Notes: a model not told the origin generated them from the sequence alone. A stretch of DNA of 33,932 bases from Paracoccaceae bacterium (GCA_013214665.1 JABSSA010000428.1:1-33932); one strand, 5' to 3'. Positions 8,577-18,235 are shown, counted from the stretch's first letter. Translations and numbers: made by a program.

Positions 8577-9467
8577 GATAGCCAAAACCAAACCCCCGAC
8601 TGGGAATTCGTACAAAGCTTTCTCGCCGTGGCCGAAACCGGCTCTCTTTCTGCGGCGGCTTCGCGGCTGGGTCAAAGTCAGCCGACGGTGGGCCGCCATA
8701 TCAAGGCCTTGGAAGAGGCCTGGCGCGCGGAACTGTTCCACCGCCACGCCCGCGGTCTTCGGTTGACCGAAACAGGCGAAACTCTGCTGCCGATGGCGCA
8801 AACCATGCGCGATGCAATGTACCAGATGACGCTCAGGGCCAATGGGCAGTCCCAGGAGGTGTCAGGCGTGGTGCGGATCACCGCGTCGGATGTGTCGTCC
8901 CATTACGTGTTGCCCCCCATCATCGCGCGTATCCGAGCGGCCGAACCTGCGATCCAGATCGTGCTGGTTGCGACCGATGCCACGGAAAACCTGCTGTTCC
9001 GGGAAGCCGACATCGCGGTGCGGATGTATCGGCCCCAACAGCTGGACGTCATCACCCAACACATATGCGACGTGCCGGTCGCGATCTTTGCAGCCAAAAG
9101 CTACCTCGATCAACGCGGCCGCCCGCACAGCCCCGAAGACCTGCTAAACTATGATTTGGTGGGCTATGATACAGATGAGCTTATTGTGCGGTCGATGCGG
9201 GATATGGGCTGGCATGTGCAGGCCGAAGATTTCGCCGTGCGCTGCGACACACAATCCGCCAATTGGGAACTGGTCCGCGCAGGCTGTGGCGTGGGGTTCA
9301 CGCAACGCAGCGTGGGGGTCGCCGACAGCGCGGTCGAAGAAATTGACCTGGGCTTGCCGATGCCCAGCCTGCCGGTCTGGCTCACCGCCGACGAAAGCCT
9401 GCGCCGCACGCCCCGCGTCAGCCGGATCTGGGATCTGTTGCGCGCGGAATTGGCGCAACTTGTGTAA
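8574..9467 (+). CDS. LysR-family transcriptional regulator
   Basis: A 297-residue regulator. The N-terminal winged HTH (about residues 10-68) shows FLAVAETGSLSAAASRLGQSQPTVGRHIKALEE. A linker helix and a periplasmic-binding-like effector domain follow, with VSGVVRITASDVSSHYVLPP at its start. Divergent placement against the epimerase gene with a short shared promoter is the classic LysR arrangement. The regulon may include the two M20D genes that flank the pair. The start codon lies in a palindrome and lacks a near ribosome site. It is convergent with the second M20D gene, with only 25 bases between stops. Confidence 0.92.
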   Translation: MDSQNQTPDWEFVQSFLAVAETGSLSAAASRLGQSQPTVGRHIKALEEAWRAELFHRHARGLRLTETGETLLPMAQTMRDAMYQMTLRANGQSQEVSGVVRITASDVSSHYVLPPIIARIRAAEPAIQIVLVATDATENLLFREADIAVRMYRPQQLDVITQHICDVPVAIFAAKSYLDQRGRPHSPEDLLNYDLVGYDTDELIVRSMRDMGWHVQAEDFAVRCDTQSANWELVRAGCGVGFTQRSVGVADSAVEEIDLGLPMPSLPVWLTADESLRRTPRVSRIWDLLRAELAQLV

Positions 9468-9492
9468 TTCCGCGCAGCAAAAAGGCCAGTCC

Positions 9493-10656
9493 TTAAACCG
9501 GCATCCGCTGTTCCACGATCTCGGCATACCAACTTGAGCCCGCCGGGATCGCCTCATCATCAAACTGATATTCCGGGTGATGCACCATCGCCCCATCACC
9601 GTTGCCGATCATGATGTAAGCCCCGGGCCGCTCGTTCAACATATAGGAAAAATCTTCCGCCGCCATGATCGGGTCGCAATCCTCGATCACGTCTCCGGCC
9701 ACGGCCCGCGCGGCTTCGATGGCATAGCCGGTTTGGCGATCCGAATTGACCGTGGGCGGATACCCGCGCTGGTATTCTACCTTTGCCACACAGCCATGTG
9801 CCGCCGCCGTCCCTTCGGCCAGAGCGATCACACGGTCTTGGACATAAGCGCGCACGTCTTCTTCCCACGCGCGCACCGTGCCTGTCATGCGCGTCACATG
9901 CGGGATCACATTATGCGTATCCACATCCGAATGCAGCGCGCAGACCGACACAACGGCTGACTTGAGCGGGTCCACTCCGCGCGACACAATGGATTGCAAA
10001 CCCAACAGCACATGCGCCGCCGCCACATTCGGGTCGATCGCCTCATGCGGTGCCGCTGCATGACCGCCCTTGCCTGTGATCTCCACGGTAAAGGCATCCG
10101 CTGCAGCCAACAAAGGCCCCGGACGGATCGCAAATGAGCCCGTCGGGCGGCCCGGCTCATTGTGCATACCGTACACCTCTTGAATGCCCCAGCGGTCCAT
10201 CAACCCGTCAGCCACCATCTCGCGGCCCCCGCCCTCGCCTTCTTCGGCCGGCTGAAAGATCAAAACAACCTTGCCGTCAAAATTGCGCGTCTCGGCCAGA
10301 TACTGCGCCGCGCCCAGCAACATCGACGTGTGCCCGTCATGCCCACAGGCGTGCATCTTGCCCGGCACGGTCGAGGCATAATCGAGCCCCGTAGCCTCGT
10401 GGATCGGCAACGCATCCATATCCGCGCGCAGCCCGACCACGCGCCCCGCTGTATCGCTGCGACCCTCGATCACGGCCACTACGCCTGTGCGTCCAATGCC
10501 CGTCGTGATGTCGGTGATGCCAAAGTCCTTCAGCCGGTCCACAACAAACTGTGCTGTGTTTTCCACGTCAAACCCAAGCTCGGGATGGGCATGTAGATGC
10601 CTGCGCCAATTGGTGATTTCAGCATGGGTTTCCGCGAGACGGTTCTTGATGGGCAT
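9493..10656 (-). CDS. M20D-family amidohydrolase (hippurate hydrolase-like), paralogue B
   Basis: 387 residues, the same length as paralogue A. The metal ligands occupy identical positions (C104, H106, E138, E139), and long identical blocks such as VVGLRADMDALPIHEATG are shared. GGAG lies 7 bases before the ATG. Between about residues 170 and 330, the dimerisation/lid part, the two copies differ much more (GPLLAAADAFTVEITGKGGH here), which suggests different acyl or amino-acid preference. It lies 75 bases downstream of the FAD oxidoreductase gene on the same strand and is probably co-transcribed with it. Deacylation of an imported N-acyl amino acid is a reasonable but unproven role. Confidence 0.9.
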   Translation of the reverse strand: MPIKNRLAETHAEITNWRRHLHAHPELGFDVENTAQFVVDRLKDFGITDITTGIGRTGVVAVIEGRSDTAGRVVGLRADMDALPIHEATGLDYASTVPGKMHACGHDGHTSMLLGAAQYLAETRNFDGKVVLIFQPAEEGEGGGREMVADGLMDRWGIQEVYGMHNEPGRPTGSFAIRPGPLLAAADAFTVEITGKGGHAAAPHEAIDPNVAAAHVLLGLQSIVSRGVDPLKSAVVSVCALHSDVDTHNVIPHVTRMTGTVRAWEEDVRAYVQDRVIALAEGTAAAHGCVAKVEYQRGYPPTVNSDRQTGYAIEAARAVAGDVIEDCDPIMAAEDFSYMLNERPGAYIMIGNGDGAMVHHPEYQFDDEAIPAGSSWYAEIVEQRMPV

Positions 10657-10731
10657 GGGGTATCTCCGGTTGCATTGTGCGCAGCATACCGCGCGCGCTG
10701 TCAGTGTCTAACATTACCGGGCGGCAGCGCC

Positions 10732-12105
10732 TCAGATCGACGGGCCAAGCTCCATTTTTGTGCCATCCACAAAGCGGTCCATACGGAACCGACCCAGATC
10801 ATGGCCCACAGGGCGACCCAAAACCAAATCGCACAGCACCCGGCCCATGCCAGGCCCAATGCCAAAGCCATGACCGCTCATGCCGGTGCCAAGCACCAGC
10901 CCCGGCAGCTGCGGCACGTGATCCACGATGGGCACAATATCCGGCATCGTATCGATCAGCCCCGCCCAGGCGTTTTTCAGCCGCACCCGCCCCAGCTCGG
11001 GAAAGAGCGCCGCAAAATCGCGGGTCAGCGTTTTCAGCTTGGCCGCGTTGGGTGCGGGGTTCAGCACGCGCATCTTTTCAAACGGGCTGACCTCATCCGC
11101 AGCCCAGCGCCGCGCCGTCCCCCAGCCGTCGGGGTAGCCCTTTGGCGCAATGGGCAAGAGCCGTGTGCCAAAGGGGTCCGCCTTGAGCTGGGTCCAGAAC
11201 TTGGAAAAAGCGCGAAAGGCATCCGGCCCGACAAAAAGCTCATGAAAGCCGCCTGCGGCCAACGAATAGCCGCCATCAGCCCGGTGCCGAAACGCAATCC
11301 GACTGTCCGCAGCCCCACCCTGATAGCGCGCAGGCAGGGCTTCGGTCGCGGCCACAGTGGCGCGCACCGAAAGCTGCGGAATGTGCACACCGTGCGCTTG
11401 TAAAAAGAGCGATGACCACGCCCCCCCGGCCAGCACCACGCTTTGTGTTGCAATCCGTCCTGCTTCGGTCACAACGCCCGCGATACGCCCCGCCGCCAGA
11501 TCAAGGCGACGCACGGCGCAATTCTCAACCACCGTCACACCGTCGCGCGCGGCAATCCCCGCTAAGGCAGGCACCGCCAGCCAAGGCTCTGCGCGCAGAT
11601 CGGACGGGGTGTGAATGCCACCCAGATACCGCCGCGACATGCCGGGGATGAGTTCGTCCACTTCGGCCGCGGACAGCAACCGGCTGTCCACCCCACTGCC
11701 CGCCACAGAGGCAAGCCAGCGCTCATAGCCCGCCAGCTGGTCTTCACGTTCCGCCAGATAGGTCACCCCATGCTGGTGCAGGCCGAAATCCACATTGGTT
11801 TCACGCGCAAAGGCCTGCCAATGGGTGTTGGCCTCCATCATGATCGGCAATTCTGCAGGATCGCGCCCCTGCTGGCGAATCCAGCCCCAGTTGCGCCCGG
11901 ATTGCTCCCCTGCGATACGACCTTTTTCCAACAGCACCACCCGCTGTCCGGCACGGGCCAAAAAGATCGCGGTCGACACCCCGATCACGCCGCCGCCAAT
12001 GACAACAACATCCGCCACCTCAGGCGGCGCCCCGTCAAAGGTCGCCGCGCTTGACATGCCCAAAGGAATGCCGGGAAGTCTCTGGTCTCGGAGCCGCCGT
12101 TGCAT
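10732..12105 (-). CDS. FAD-dependent oxidoreductase, DAO family
   Basis: A flavin amine/amino acid oxidoreductase related to glycine/D-amino acid oxidases. The start at ATG 12105 gives 457 residues. The dinucleotide motif VVVIGGGVIG is at 34-43 and the family segment SGRNWGWIRQQGRD follows. The C-terminal FAD-contacting stretch is LVLGTGMSGHGFGIGPGMG. ATG 12057 (MSSAATF) is an alternative start; neither has a strong ribosome site. The open frame continues upstream to 12330, but that part reads as low-complexity Pro/Arg/Ser sequence and looks non-coding. The location between ArgE-type and M20D genes suggests oxidation of an imported amino acid or secondary amine. Confidence 0.88.
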   Translation of the reverse strand: MQRRLRDQRLPGIPLGMSSAATFDGAPPEVADVVVIGGGVIGVSTAIFLARAGQRVVLLEKGRIAGEQSGRNWGWIRQQGRDPAELPIMMEANTHWQAFARETNVDFGLHQHGVTYLAEREDQLAGYERWLASVAGSGVDSRLLSAAEVDELIPGMSRRYLGGIHTPSDLRAEPWLAVPALAGIAARDGVTVVENCAVRRLDLAAGRIAGVVTEAGRIATQSVVLAGGAWSSLFLQAHGVHIPQLSVRATVAATEALPARYQGGAADSRIAFRHRADGGYSLAAGGFHELFVGPDAFRAFSKFWTQLKADPFGTRLLPIAPKGYPDGWGTARRWAADEVSPFEKMRVLNPAPNAAKLKTLTRDFAALFPELGRVRLKNAWAGLIDTMPDIVPIVDHVPQLPGLVLGTGMSGHGFGIGPGMGRVLCDLVLGRPVGHDLGRFRMDRFVDGTKMELGPSI

Positions 12106-12335
12106 GACGCCAATCAGACATGGCGCGCCGCGTTTGCCAAGCAGAATCTCCGAGGGGCCCCACAGCATGCGGGGAGACGGTGATTGTGCTTGGAAAACGG
12201 GGCGCGTGATGTCAGGCAGGCGACCTGCATACGGGGGGGACGAGACCAGATGTTCTGGGCTTGGTGAGCCGAGCGAAAACCACCGGGACGGCGGGCGGGG
12301 CGTCTTTGCCAAGGGCAAAGAGCGCTGCACGCCCG
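12106..12335. other. 230-base gap in the minus-strand gene series, with a hairpin
   Basis: No convincing gene. The hairpin TCTTTGCC-AAG-GGCAAAGA (8-bp arms, 12303-12321) lies 15 bases after the ArgE-type stop. It has no T run on the minus strand. The rest is GC-rich and has no recognisable promoter. The oxidoreductase frame stays open through the whole gap. Confidence 0.45.
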
Positions 12336-13502
12336 TCAGCTGAGACGCGCCACCAGATCACGCATGAATTGATGGCCCGCCTCGAACTGAGCCACCGTGA
12401 TGTATTCGTTGGGCTGGTGCGCCTGCGCGATGTCGCCGGGGCCGCAGACAACCGCAGAATACCCAGCAGTTTGGAAATGCCCAGCTTCGGTGCCATAGCT
12501 CACCACATGGGTGCCATTGTCCCCTGTGATCGCGCGCGCCAAGCCTTCGGCCACGCCCTCTTCTTCGGGCACCAATGCGGGCACGTCGAATTTCGGCGTT
12601 ATGCGGATCTCTGCTTCTTCGCGGACGGCCTTCATCTGCGCCTCGACCCGCGCCACCTCAGCCCGCCACATCGCATCCAGCTTGGCCGGGTCATCGCCCG
12701 GCACCATGCGGTAGCCCATCTCGAAATAACAATCGCGCGCGGTGATGTTTTGGGCCGTGCCCCCATTCACCGTGCCCACATGCCAGCTGGTGTAAGGCGG
12801 ATCAAAAAGGGCCGCCATTTCAGGCGGTTCTGCAGCCGCCGCCGCATCATTCACCTCGTTGGCCCAGTTGATCAGCTTGGCGCTTTCATGCACCGCGCTC
12901 ACCCCTTGATACGCGATCGAGGAATGCACCTCGAACCCCACCACATGCACCTTGTAGCCAAGCCCACCTTTGTGGCCCGTGACCGCCTTCATCATCGACG
13001 GCTCCCCCACGATCACAGGGCCACCTTTGGGCATCACCTCACCCATCGCCACAATCATCGGCGGCGCACCGGTACAGCCGACCTCTTCGTCAAAGCTAAG
13101 CGCCAGTTGCAGCGGCTTGGACACACCCACGCGCTGCGCCTCGACCAGCGCCCAGATGGCCAGCGCGTCAAAGCCTTTCATGTCGGTGGTGCCGCGCCCA
13201 AAATATTTGCCGTCGCGCTCCACCACTTCAAACGGGTCACAGTCCCACGGCTGGCCCTCAACCGGCACCACATCCGTATGACCGGACAAGACCACCGCGC
13301 CCTCTTCGTCCGGCCCAACATGGGCAAAGACCGCCGCCTTGTGCGGTTGGTCAGGATCCACCCAGCGATGCGGCGTGATGCCGTGGCCTTCGAGATAGTC
13401 GGACACCCAGTCAATCAACGGCAGATTGGTCTCAGAGCTGACCGTCGGAAAGCTGACCAACTTGGCCATCAGATCTTTGGGCGGCAGATGCGGGGTGCTC
13501 AT
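12336..13502 (-). CDS. argE: ArgE-type acetylornithine deacetylase / M20 deacylase
   Basis: A 388-residue M20A-type dinuclear metallohydrolase. Metal and catalytic residues are in place: SGHTDVVPV (H75, D77), GRGTTDMKGFDA (D107), FDEEVGCTGA (E139, E140) and the late GTEAGHFQ and HQPNEYI. The family removes the acetyl group from N-acetylornithine. Here the gene overlaps an SDR gene by 4 bases (ATGA) in an ABC-transporter operon. A catabolic deacylase acting on an imported N-acyl amino acid is therefore at least as likely as arginine biosynthesis. The symbol denotes the family only. Confidence 0.87.
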   Translation of the reverse strand: MSTPHLPPKDLMAKLVSFPTVSSETNLPLIDWVSDYLEGHGITPHRWVDPDQPHKAAVFAHVGPDEEGAVVLSGHTDVVPVEGQPWDCDPFEVVERDGKYFGRGTTDMKGFDALAIWALVEAQRVGVSKPLQLALSFDEEVGCTGAPPMIVAMGEVMPKGGPVIVGEPSMMKAVTGHKGGLGYKVHVVGFEVHSSIAYQGVSAVHESAKLINWANEVNDAAAAAEPPEMAALFDPPYTSWHVGTVNGGTAQNITARDCYFEMGYRMVPGDDPAKLDAMWRAEVARVEAQMKAVREEAEIRITPKFDVPALVPEEEGVAEGLARAITGDNGTHVVSYGTEAGHFQTAGYSAVVCGPGDIAQAHQPNEYITVAQFEAGHQFMRDLVARLS

Positions 13503-14206
13503 AAGCGGTAGCCTCCTGACACGGTGAGTGTTTCACCAGTTATAGATGTTGCCTGATCACTTGCCAGAAAACGCACCGCATCTGCAATGTCTGCCGGGCT
13601 GGCCAACGTGCCCAGCGCGGTCTGTTCTGTAAAGGCACGCACCAGATCCGGGTCGCGCGGGGCCTCGGCCCGTTCCACCGCGCCGGGGGCGACGGCATTG
13701 ACGCGGATGCCGCGCGGGCCCAGCTCTTTGGCCATGCCGCGCGTCCACAGATCAAGCGCGGCTTTGCTGGCCCCATAAAGGACCGCCCCGCCCGGCGGCA
13801 GTGACGCATTGATCGACGAGATACTGACAATAGAGGCACCTGCATTCAGATGCGGAAGCGCCGCGCACAAAAGCCCATGGGCGGCCAGAACGTTGACGTC
13901 AAAGATGTGGCGGCCTGCGTCGAAATCGAAGTGGTCCAAAGGCGACATGGCGATGGCGCCCGCGTTGTTCACGATGACGTCGATCCGACCAAAGCGCGCA
14001 AGCGTGTCCTCCACCAGCGCCTTATGCGCCGCTGGATCGCTTAGATCGGCCTGCATCCACAGCGCATGGGGCAAAAACCCGTCAGGCGCTGTGGTGGACC
14101 AGCTGCCCGCGATCTGATGATCTGCATCAAAAGCGGAGGCAATCGCTCGCCCGATGCCACGGGCCGCGCCCGTTATCAAAGCAACGCGCGCAGCCTTTTG
14201 AGTCAT
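13499..14206 (-). CDS. Short-chain dehydrogenase/reductase
   Basis: A 235-residue classical SDR starting at ATG 14206; the track start at 14209 is TTG. The cofactor motif ITGAARGIG is at 11-19, followed by VNNAG, the catalytic Ser in SISSINAS, and YGASK with the catalytic Tyr and Lys. The end, SITGETLTVSGGYRL, is typical of the FabG-like subgroup. The start codon shares one base with the ABC ATPase stop (TGATG), and the stop overlaps the ArgE-type start (ATGA), so all three are one transcript. The substrate is probably a hydroxy or keto intermediate of the imported compound, by context only. Confidence 0.92.
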   Translation of the reverse strand: MTQKAARVALITGAARGIGRAIASAFDADHQIAGSWSTTAPDGFLPHALWMQADLSDPAAHKALVEDTLARFGRIDVIVNNAGAIAMSPLDHFDFDAGRHIFDVNVLAAHGLLCAALPHLNAGASIVSISSINASLPPGGAVLYGASKAALDLWTRGMAKELGPRGIRVNAVAPGAVERAEAPRDPDLVRAFTEQTALGTLASPADIADAVRFLASDQATSITGETLTVSGGYRL

Positions 14207-16038
14207 CAATACCCGCTGTCAGTCAGCAGCACGAAATGCCCCGGCTCCACCTCATCATAACGCGAAGGCTCTGGAGCATAATCTACTGAGTGGATCGGCG
14301 ACGGGATCGGCTTGAAGTTCAGGTCTTTCTCGTCTTTGCGCTGGCGTGGGTCGGCGATTGGAACCGCCTTCATCAGCGCTTGCGTGTACGGATGCTGCGG
14401 GTTTTCGAACACGGCCTTGCGTGACCCCATTTCAACGATCCGCCCAAGATACATCACACCCACCTGATGGCTGACGCGTTCGACCACAGCCATGTCGTGC
14501 GAGATAAAGAGGAAGCTCAGCCCCAATTCCGCCTGCAATTCCATCATCAGGTTCAACACCTGCGCCTGAACAGACACGTCCAACGCCGACACCGCTTCAT
14601 CCGCGATGATCAGCTTGGGGTTCAGCGCCAATGCACGGGCAATCGCCACCCGCTGACGCTGACCACCTGACAATTCGTGCGGATAACGGCGCATAAAGCT
14701 GCGCGGCAATTCCACCCGATCAAACAGCATCGACACACGGTCGGTCACGTCAGAGCCTTTGAGCGTGCCAAAGTTGTGGATTGGTGCGGCCACCTGATCC
14801 GCCAACTGCATCTGTGGATTGAGCGAGGCGAACGGATCCTGAAAGATCATCTGCATATCGCGCCGCGCCTGACGCAGCGGTTCGGGCGCGAGCGACATGA
14901 TATCGGTGCCATCTAGATTGATGCTGCCCGATTGCGGTTCGACAAGGCGCAGGATCGACCGGCCGGCAGATGACTTGCCGCACCCTGATTCCCCCACCAG
15001 GCTCAGTGTCTGGCCCTTGTTGATCTTGAAAGACACATCTTCCACCGCGTGCACATTGGCCACGGTGCGGCGGAAAAAACCGCCTTTGACGGGAAAGCGC
15101 GTTGTCAGATTGTCGACAGACAACAGAACCTCATCCGTGCCGGTGATCGGTTCAATTTCGGTCTGTTCACGCCCCATCAGCTTCATGGGCTCCGGGAAAT
15201 CCTTACCCGTCATCTCGCCCAGTTTGGGCACAGCCGCCAGAAGCGCCTTGGTATAGGGGTGCTGCGCGTTTTCGAAAATCTCTTCGACGCTGCCCTCTTC
15301 GACCTTGTTGCCGCGGAACATGACCACAACGCGATCCGCCATCTGGGCGACCACAGCCATATCATGGGTAATGAACATCACCGCCGTGCCGGTTTCGCGC
15401 TTCAACCGATCCATCAGAGCAAGGATTTCAGCTTGAATGGTCACATCAAGCGCGGTTGTCGGCTCGTCCGCGATCAACAGGCGCGGCTCACAGGCCAGCG
15501 CCATCGCGATCACCACACGCTGGCGCATCCCGCCCGACAATTCATGGGGATATTGATGCAACCGGCGCTCCGGTTCGGGAATGCGCACCTGACGCAGTAA
15601 TTCCAGCGCGCGCTCTTCGGCTTCGGCCTTGTTCATACCTTTGTGCAGGCGCAAACCTTCGGTCAATTGCCGCCCAACGGTGAACACCGGGTTCAGCGCG
15701 GTCATCGGCTCCTGAAAGATCATCCCGATTTCGTTGCCGCGAATCGTGCGCATCAGCTCCTGGTCGGCATCCGCCAGATCCAGCTGCTCTGCCCCTTTGC
15801 GATCAAACAATAGGCGCCCACCCGCAATATCACCGCCGCCGAATTCCACGAGGCGCATCAAGGACAAAGACGACACCGACTTGCCGGACCCAGATTCGCC
15901 CACCACGCAGACGGTTTCGCCCGGATTGATGTCGAACGATACGTCCTCAACACCCACCACGGGTCCGTCTTTGGTCTGAAATTCAACGCGCAACCCCTGG
16001 ATTTGCGCGATTGGCGATACTCCAACCGTGTCGAGCAT
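14206..16038 (-). CDS. Dipeptide/oligopeptide-type ABC transporter, fused double ATPase
   Basis: 610 residues carrying two complete nucleotide-binding domains, equivalent to DppD plus DppF in one chain. NBD1 has Walker A GESGSGKS (47-54), signature LSGGMRQR (167-174) and Walker B LLIADEP (187-193). NBD2 has Walker A GESGCGKS (349-356), a second LSGGQRQR and LIIADEA. Both end with the C-terminal oligopeptide/dipeptide extension ([13 protein letters not shown] and [13 protein letters not shown]). AGGGA precedes the ATG. It should energise the permeases at 18332-20318, encoded divergently. It is the first gene of the SDR-ArgE operon, tying uptake to catabolism. Confidence 0.95.
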   Translation of the reverse strand: MLDTVGVSPIAQIQGLRVEFQTKDGPVVGVEDVSFDINPGETVCVVGESGSGKSVSSLSLMRLVEFGGGDIAGGRLLFDRKGAEQLDLADADQELMRTIRGNEIGMIFQEPMTALNPVFTVGRQLTEGLRLHKGMNKAEAEERALELLRQVRIPEPERRLHQYPHELSGGMRQRVVIAMALACEPRLLIADEPTTALDVTIQAEILALMDRLKRETGTAVMFITHDMAVVAQMADRVVVMFRGNKVEEGSVEEIFENAQHPYTKALLAAVPKLGEMTGKDFPEPMKLMGREQTEIEPITGTDEVLLSVDNLTTRFPVKGGFFRRTVANVHAVEDVSFKINKGQTLSLVGESGCGKSSAGRSILRLVEPQSGSINLDGTDIMSLAPEPLRQARRDMQMIFQDPFASLNPQMQLADQVAAPIHNFGTLKGSDVTDRVSMLFDRVELPRSFMRRYPHELSGGQRQRVAIARALALNPKLIIADEAVSALDVSVQAQVLNLMMELQAELGLSFLFISHDMAVVERVSHQVGVMYLGRIVEMGSRKAVFENPQHPYTQALMKAVPIADPRQRKDEKDLNFKPIPSPIHSVDYAPEPSRYDEVEPGHFVLLTDSGY

Positions 16039-16496
16039 ATCTTTTCCCTGTCTTTATTGTTGTCTGACGCTAGTCGCCGCATCGCCCCAGAGTCAAACCT
16101 GTTCAGAGCGCCAACACGCCAGAACCTGAGCAAATCGCCTATCGGTTCATCGAATTTGCAAACTGGCCACATAAAAAAGCGGCTGACCCAAAACCGTGAT
16201 CGAAACATCGGCAAACGAGCAACGTCGGACGAAAAAACCACCAGGGATTGAATTTTGCCACTGAACCTTCACCAATTATTGGTCGGTCGTTCAGTTTTCA
16301 GCAATCGTTGACAGCTTACCCCGCGACAAAGCTTGCATTTTCTCACCGTTGTGCTTCGATGGTTTCAATCTTGGGGGTACATCACGCCAGCGTGACACGA
16401 CGCGAGCTTTGATCAACGACTTCAGGATATTCACAAAGGGTTTGTGCCCAAACGGCATCGACCCAAGACACATACGTGTCCAACAAGGAGTATGAC
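16039..16496. promoter_or_regulatory. 458-base divergent regulatory region of the ABC locus
   Basis: No gene is seen. It must hold promoters for the ATPase operon (minus) and the solute-binding protein gene (plus). Visible elements are the inverted repeat ACCAA-TTA-TTGGT (16271-16283), a TTGACA (16308-16313) without a good -10, and GACAC-ATAC-GTGTC (16467-16480) just before the AAGGAG ribosome site. No regulator gene lies next to it. Confidence 0.5.
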
Positions 16497-18221
16497 ATGA
16501 CACTCAAAACCCTGCTTATGGGGGCCGTGGCGACCAGTGCATTTGCAACTGTTGGTACTTTTGCACTTGCGGACGGTCACAAAGGCGAACGTGGGCGCGA
16601 CGGCAACGTTCGCGTGATCTATTGGCAAGCACCATCCACGCTGAACCCGTTCCTGTCCGGCGGCACCAAAGAAGTCGAAAGCTCGAACATGGTGATCGAG
16701 CCTCTGGCGCGTTTTAACGAAAAGGGTGATATCGTCCCCTGGCTGGTTGACGAAATCCCAACCACTGACAACGGTGGCGTGTCAGCCGACCTGACAACAA
16801 TCACTTGGAAACTGTCTGATGGCCTGCTGTGGTCTGATGGCACGGCTGTGACATCCGCTGACGCGAAATTCACATACGAATATTGTACACACCCAGATGG
16901 CGGCTGTGCGCAGGCGACAAAATTTGTGGGCGTGACATCGGTCGATACACCTGATGATCAGACCATCGTGGTGACTTTCGACAAGCCAACGCCAAACCCG
17001 TATCTGCCATTCGTTGGTGCGGAAAGCCCAATCATCCAAAAGGCTCAGTTCGAAGACTGCATCGGCGCGAAAGCTCCTGAATGTACAGACGAGAACTTTG
17101 GCCCCATCGGCACTGGCCCATTCGTGGTGACAGAGTTCCGCCCCAACGACGTGATCACGCTGGTGGCGAACCCGAACTACCGTGAAGAAGGCAAGCCAGC
17201 CTTCGCATCCATGACCTTCAAAGGTGGCGGATCGGCCGAAGATTCGGGCCGCGCTGTGATGGAAACAGGCGAATTTGACTACGCCTGGAACCTGCAGCTG
17301 GCACCAGACGTCATCGCCAAGATGGCCGAAGGCGGCAAAGGCACACCGGTTGCAGGCTTCGGCCCACTGGTGGAACGCATCATGCTGAACCAGACCAACC
17401 CATCGCCAGACTTGCCTGAGGGCGAACGCTCCACAGCCAAGCATCCGCACCCATTCCTGAAGGATCCTGCGGTTTACAAAGCGATGTCTCTGGCGATCGA
17501 CCGGCCTTTGCTGGTTGAAGTTGGCTATGGCGCTGCGGGTAAGGTCACCTGTAACTGGATCCCTGCGCCTGACGTGTTCAACTCCACAACGTTCTCCTGT
17601 GACGAACAGGACATCGCAGGTGCGAACGCCATGCTCGACGCAGCTGGCATCGTGGACACAGATGGTGACGGCATCCGTGAAAAAGACGGTGTCCCGCTCA
17701 GCATCCTGTACCAGACGTCCACAAACGCTGTGCGTCAGGACTTCCAGGCTCTGATCAAAGACTGGTGGCGCCAGATCGGTATCGAAACCGAGCTGCGCAA
17801 CATCAACGCGTCCGTGTTCTTTGGCGGCGACCCAAGCTCGCCTGATACATTCCAGAAGTTCTATGCGGACGTGGAAATGTACGCCAACACCTTCTCGGGC
17901 ACAGACCCACAGGCGTATCTGGGCAACGGCCTTTGCGACAAGGCTCCACGCCCCGACAGCCAGTGGCAGGGCGAGAACATCTCGCGCGTGTGTTTCGACG
18001 GCTATGACGAACTGCACGCCAAGCTGGCCTCGACAGCCGGCATCGCGGAGCGCGCAGAGATCGGCAAACAGCTCAACGACATGATGGTCGAAAATGGCGG
18101 CATGATCCCACTGGTCAACCGCGGCACCATCGCAGCCCACGCCAACAGCCTGGGCGGTGTTAAGCTGAACCCATGGGACAGCTCGATCTGGAACGTGGCC
18201 GATTGGTATCGGATCAAGTAA
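16497..18221 (+). CDS. ABC transporter solute-binding protein, family 5 (peptide/opine type)
   Basis: 574 residues from ATG 16497, with AAGGAG 6 bases upstream; the track start at 16476 is a GTG ahead of the ribosome site. A Sec signal peptide is clear (MTLKTLLMGAVATSAFATVGTFALA). The SBP_bac_5 fold follows, with VRVIYWQAPSTLNP and the ligand-domain stretch NPNYREEGKP. Eight cysteines fall in four close pairs (130/137, 188/196, 352/368, 480/499), consistent with four disulfides. DTDGDG (387-392) resembles a calcium loop. Codon choice leans to CCA and ACA more than in neighbouring genes, as in strongly expressed genes. It delivers an unknown solute to the permeases downstream. Confidence 0.94.
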   Translation: MTLKTLLMGAVATSAFATVGTFALADGHKGERGRDGNVRVIYWQAPSTLNPFLSGGTKEVESSNMVIEPLARFNEKGDIVPWLVDEIPTTDNGGVSADLTTITWKLSDGLLWSDGTAVTSADAKFTYEYCTHPDGGCAQATKFVGVTSVDTPDDQTIVVTFDKPTPNPYLPFVGAESPIIQKAQFEDCIGAKAPECTDENFGPIGTGPFVVTEFRPNDVITLVANPNYREEGKPAFASMTFKGGGSAEDSGRAVMETGEFDYAWNLQLAPDVIAKMAEGGKGTPVAGFGPLVERIMLNQTNPSPDLPEGERSTAKHPHPFLKDPAVYKAMSLAIDRPLLVEVGYGAAGKVTCNWIPAPDVFNSTTFSCDEQDIAGANAMLDAAGIVDTDGDGIREKDGVPLSILYQTSTNAVRQDFQALIKDWWRQIGIETELRNINASVFFGGDPSSPDTFQKFYADVEMYANTFSGTDPQAYLGNGLCDKAPRPDSQWQGENISRVCFDGYDELHAKLASTAGIAERAEIGKQLNDMMVENGGMIPLVNRGTIAAHANSLGGVKLNPWDSSIWNVADWYRIK

Positions 18222-18235
18222 CCAGCAAAAAAGAT

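Noticed and set aside
12106-12330. N-terminal 75-residue extension of the FAD oxidoreductase
   Set aside because: The translated stretch is Pro/Ser/Arg-rich, unlike an oxidoreductase domain, and no ribosome site precedes its first ATG. I keep the shorter start but flag the gap as a finding.
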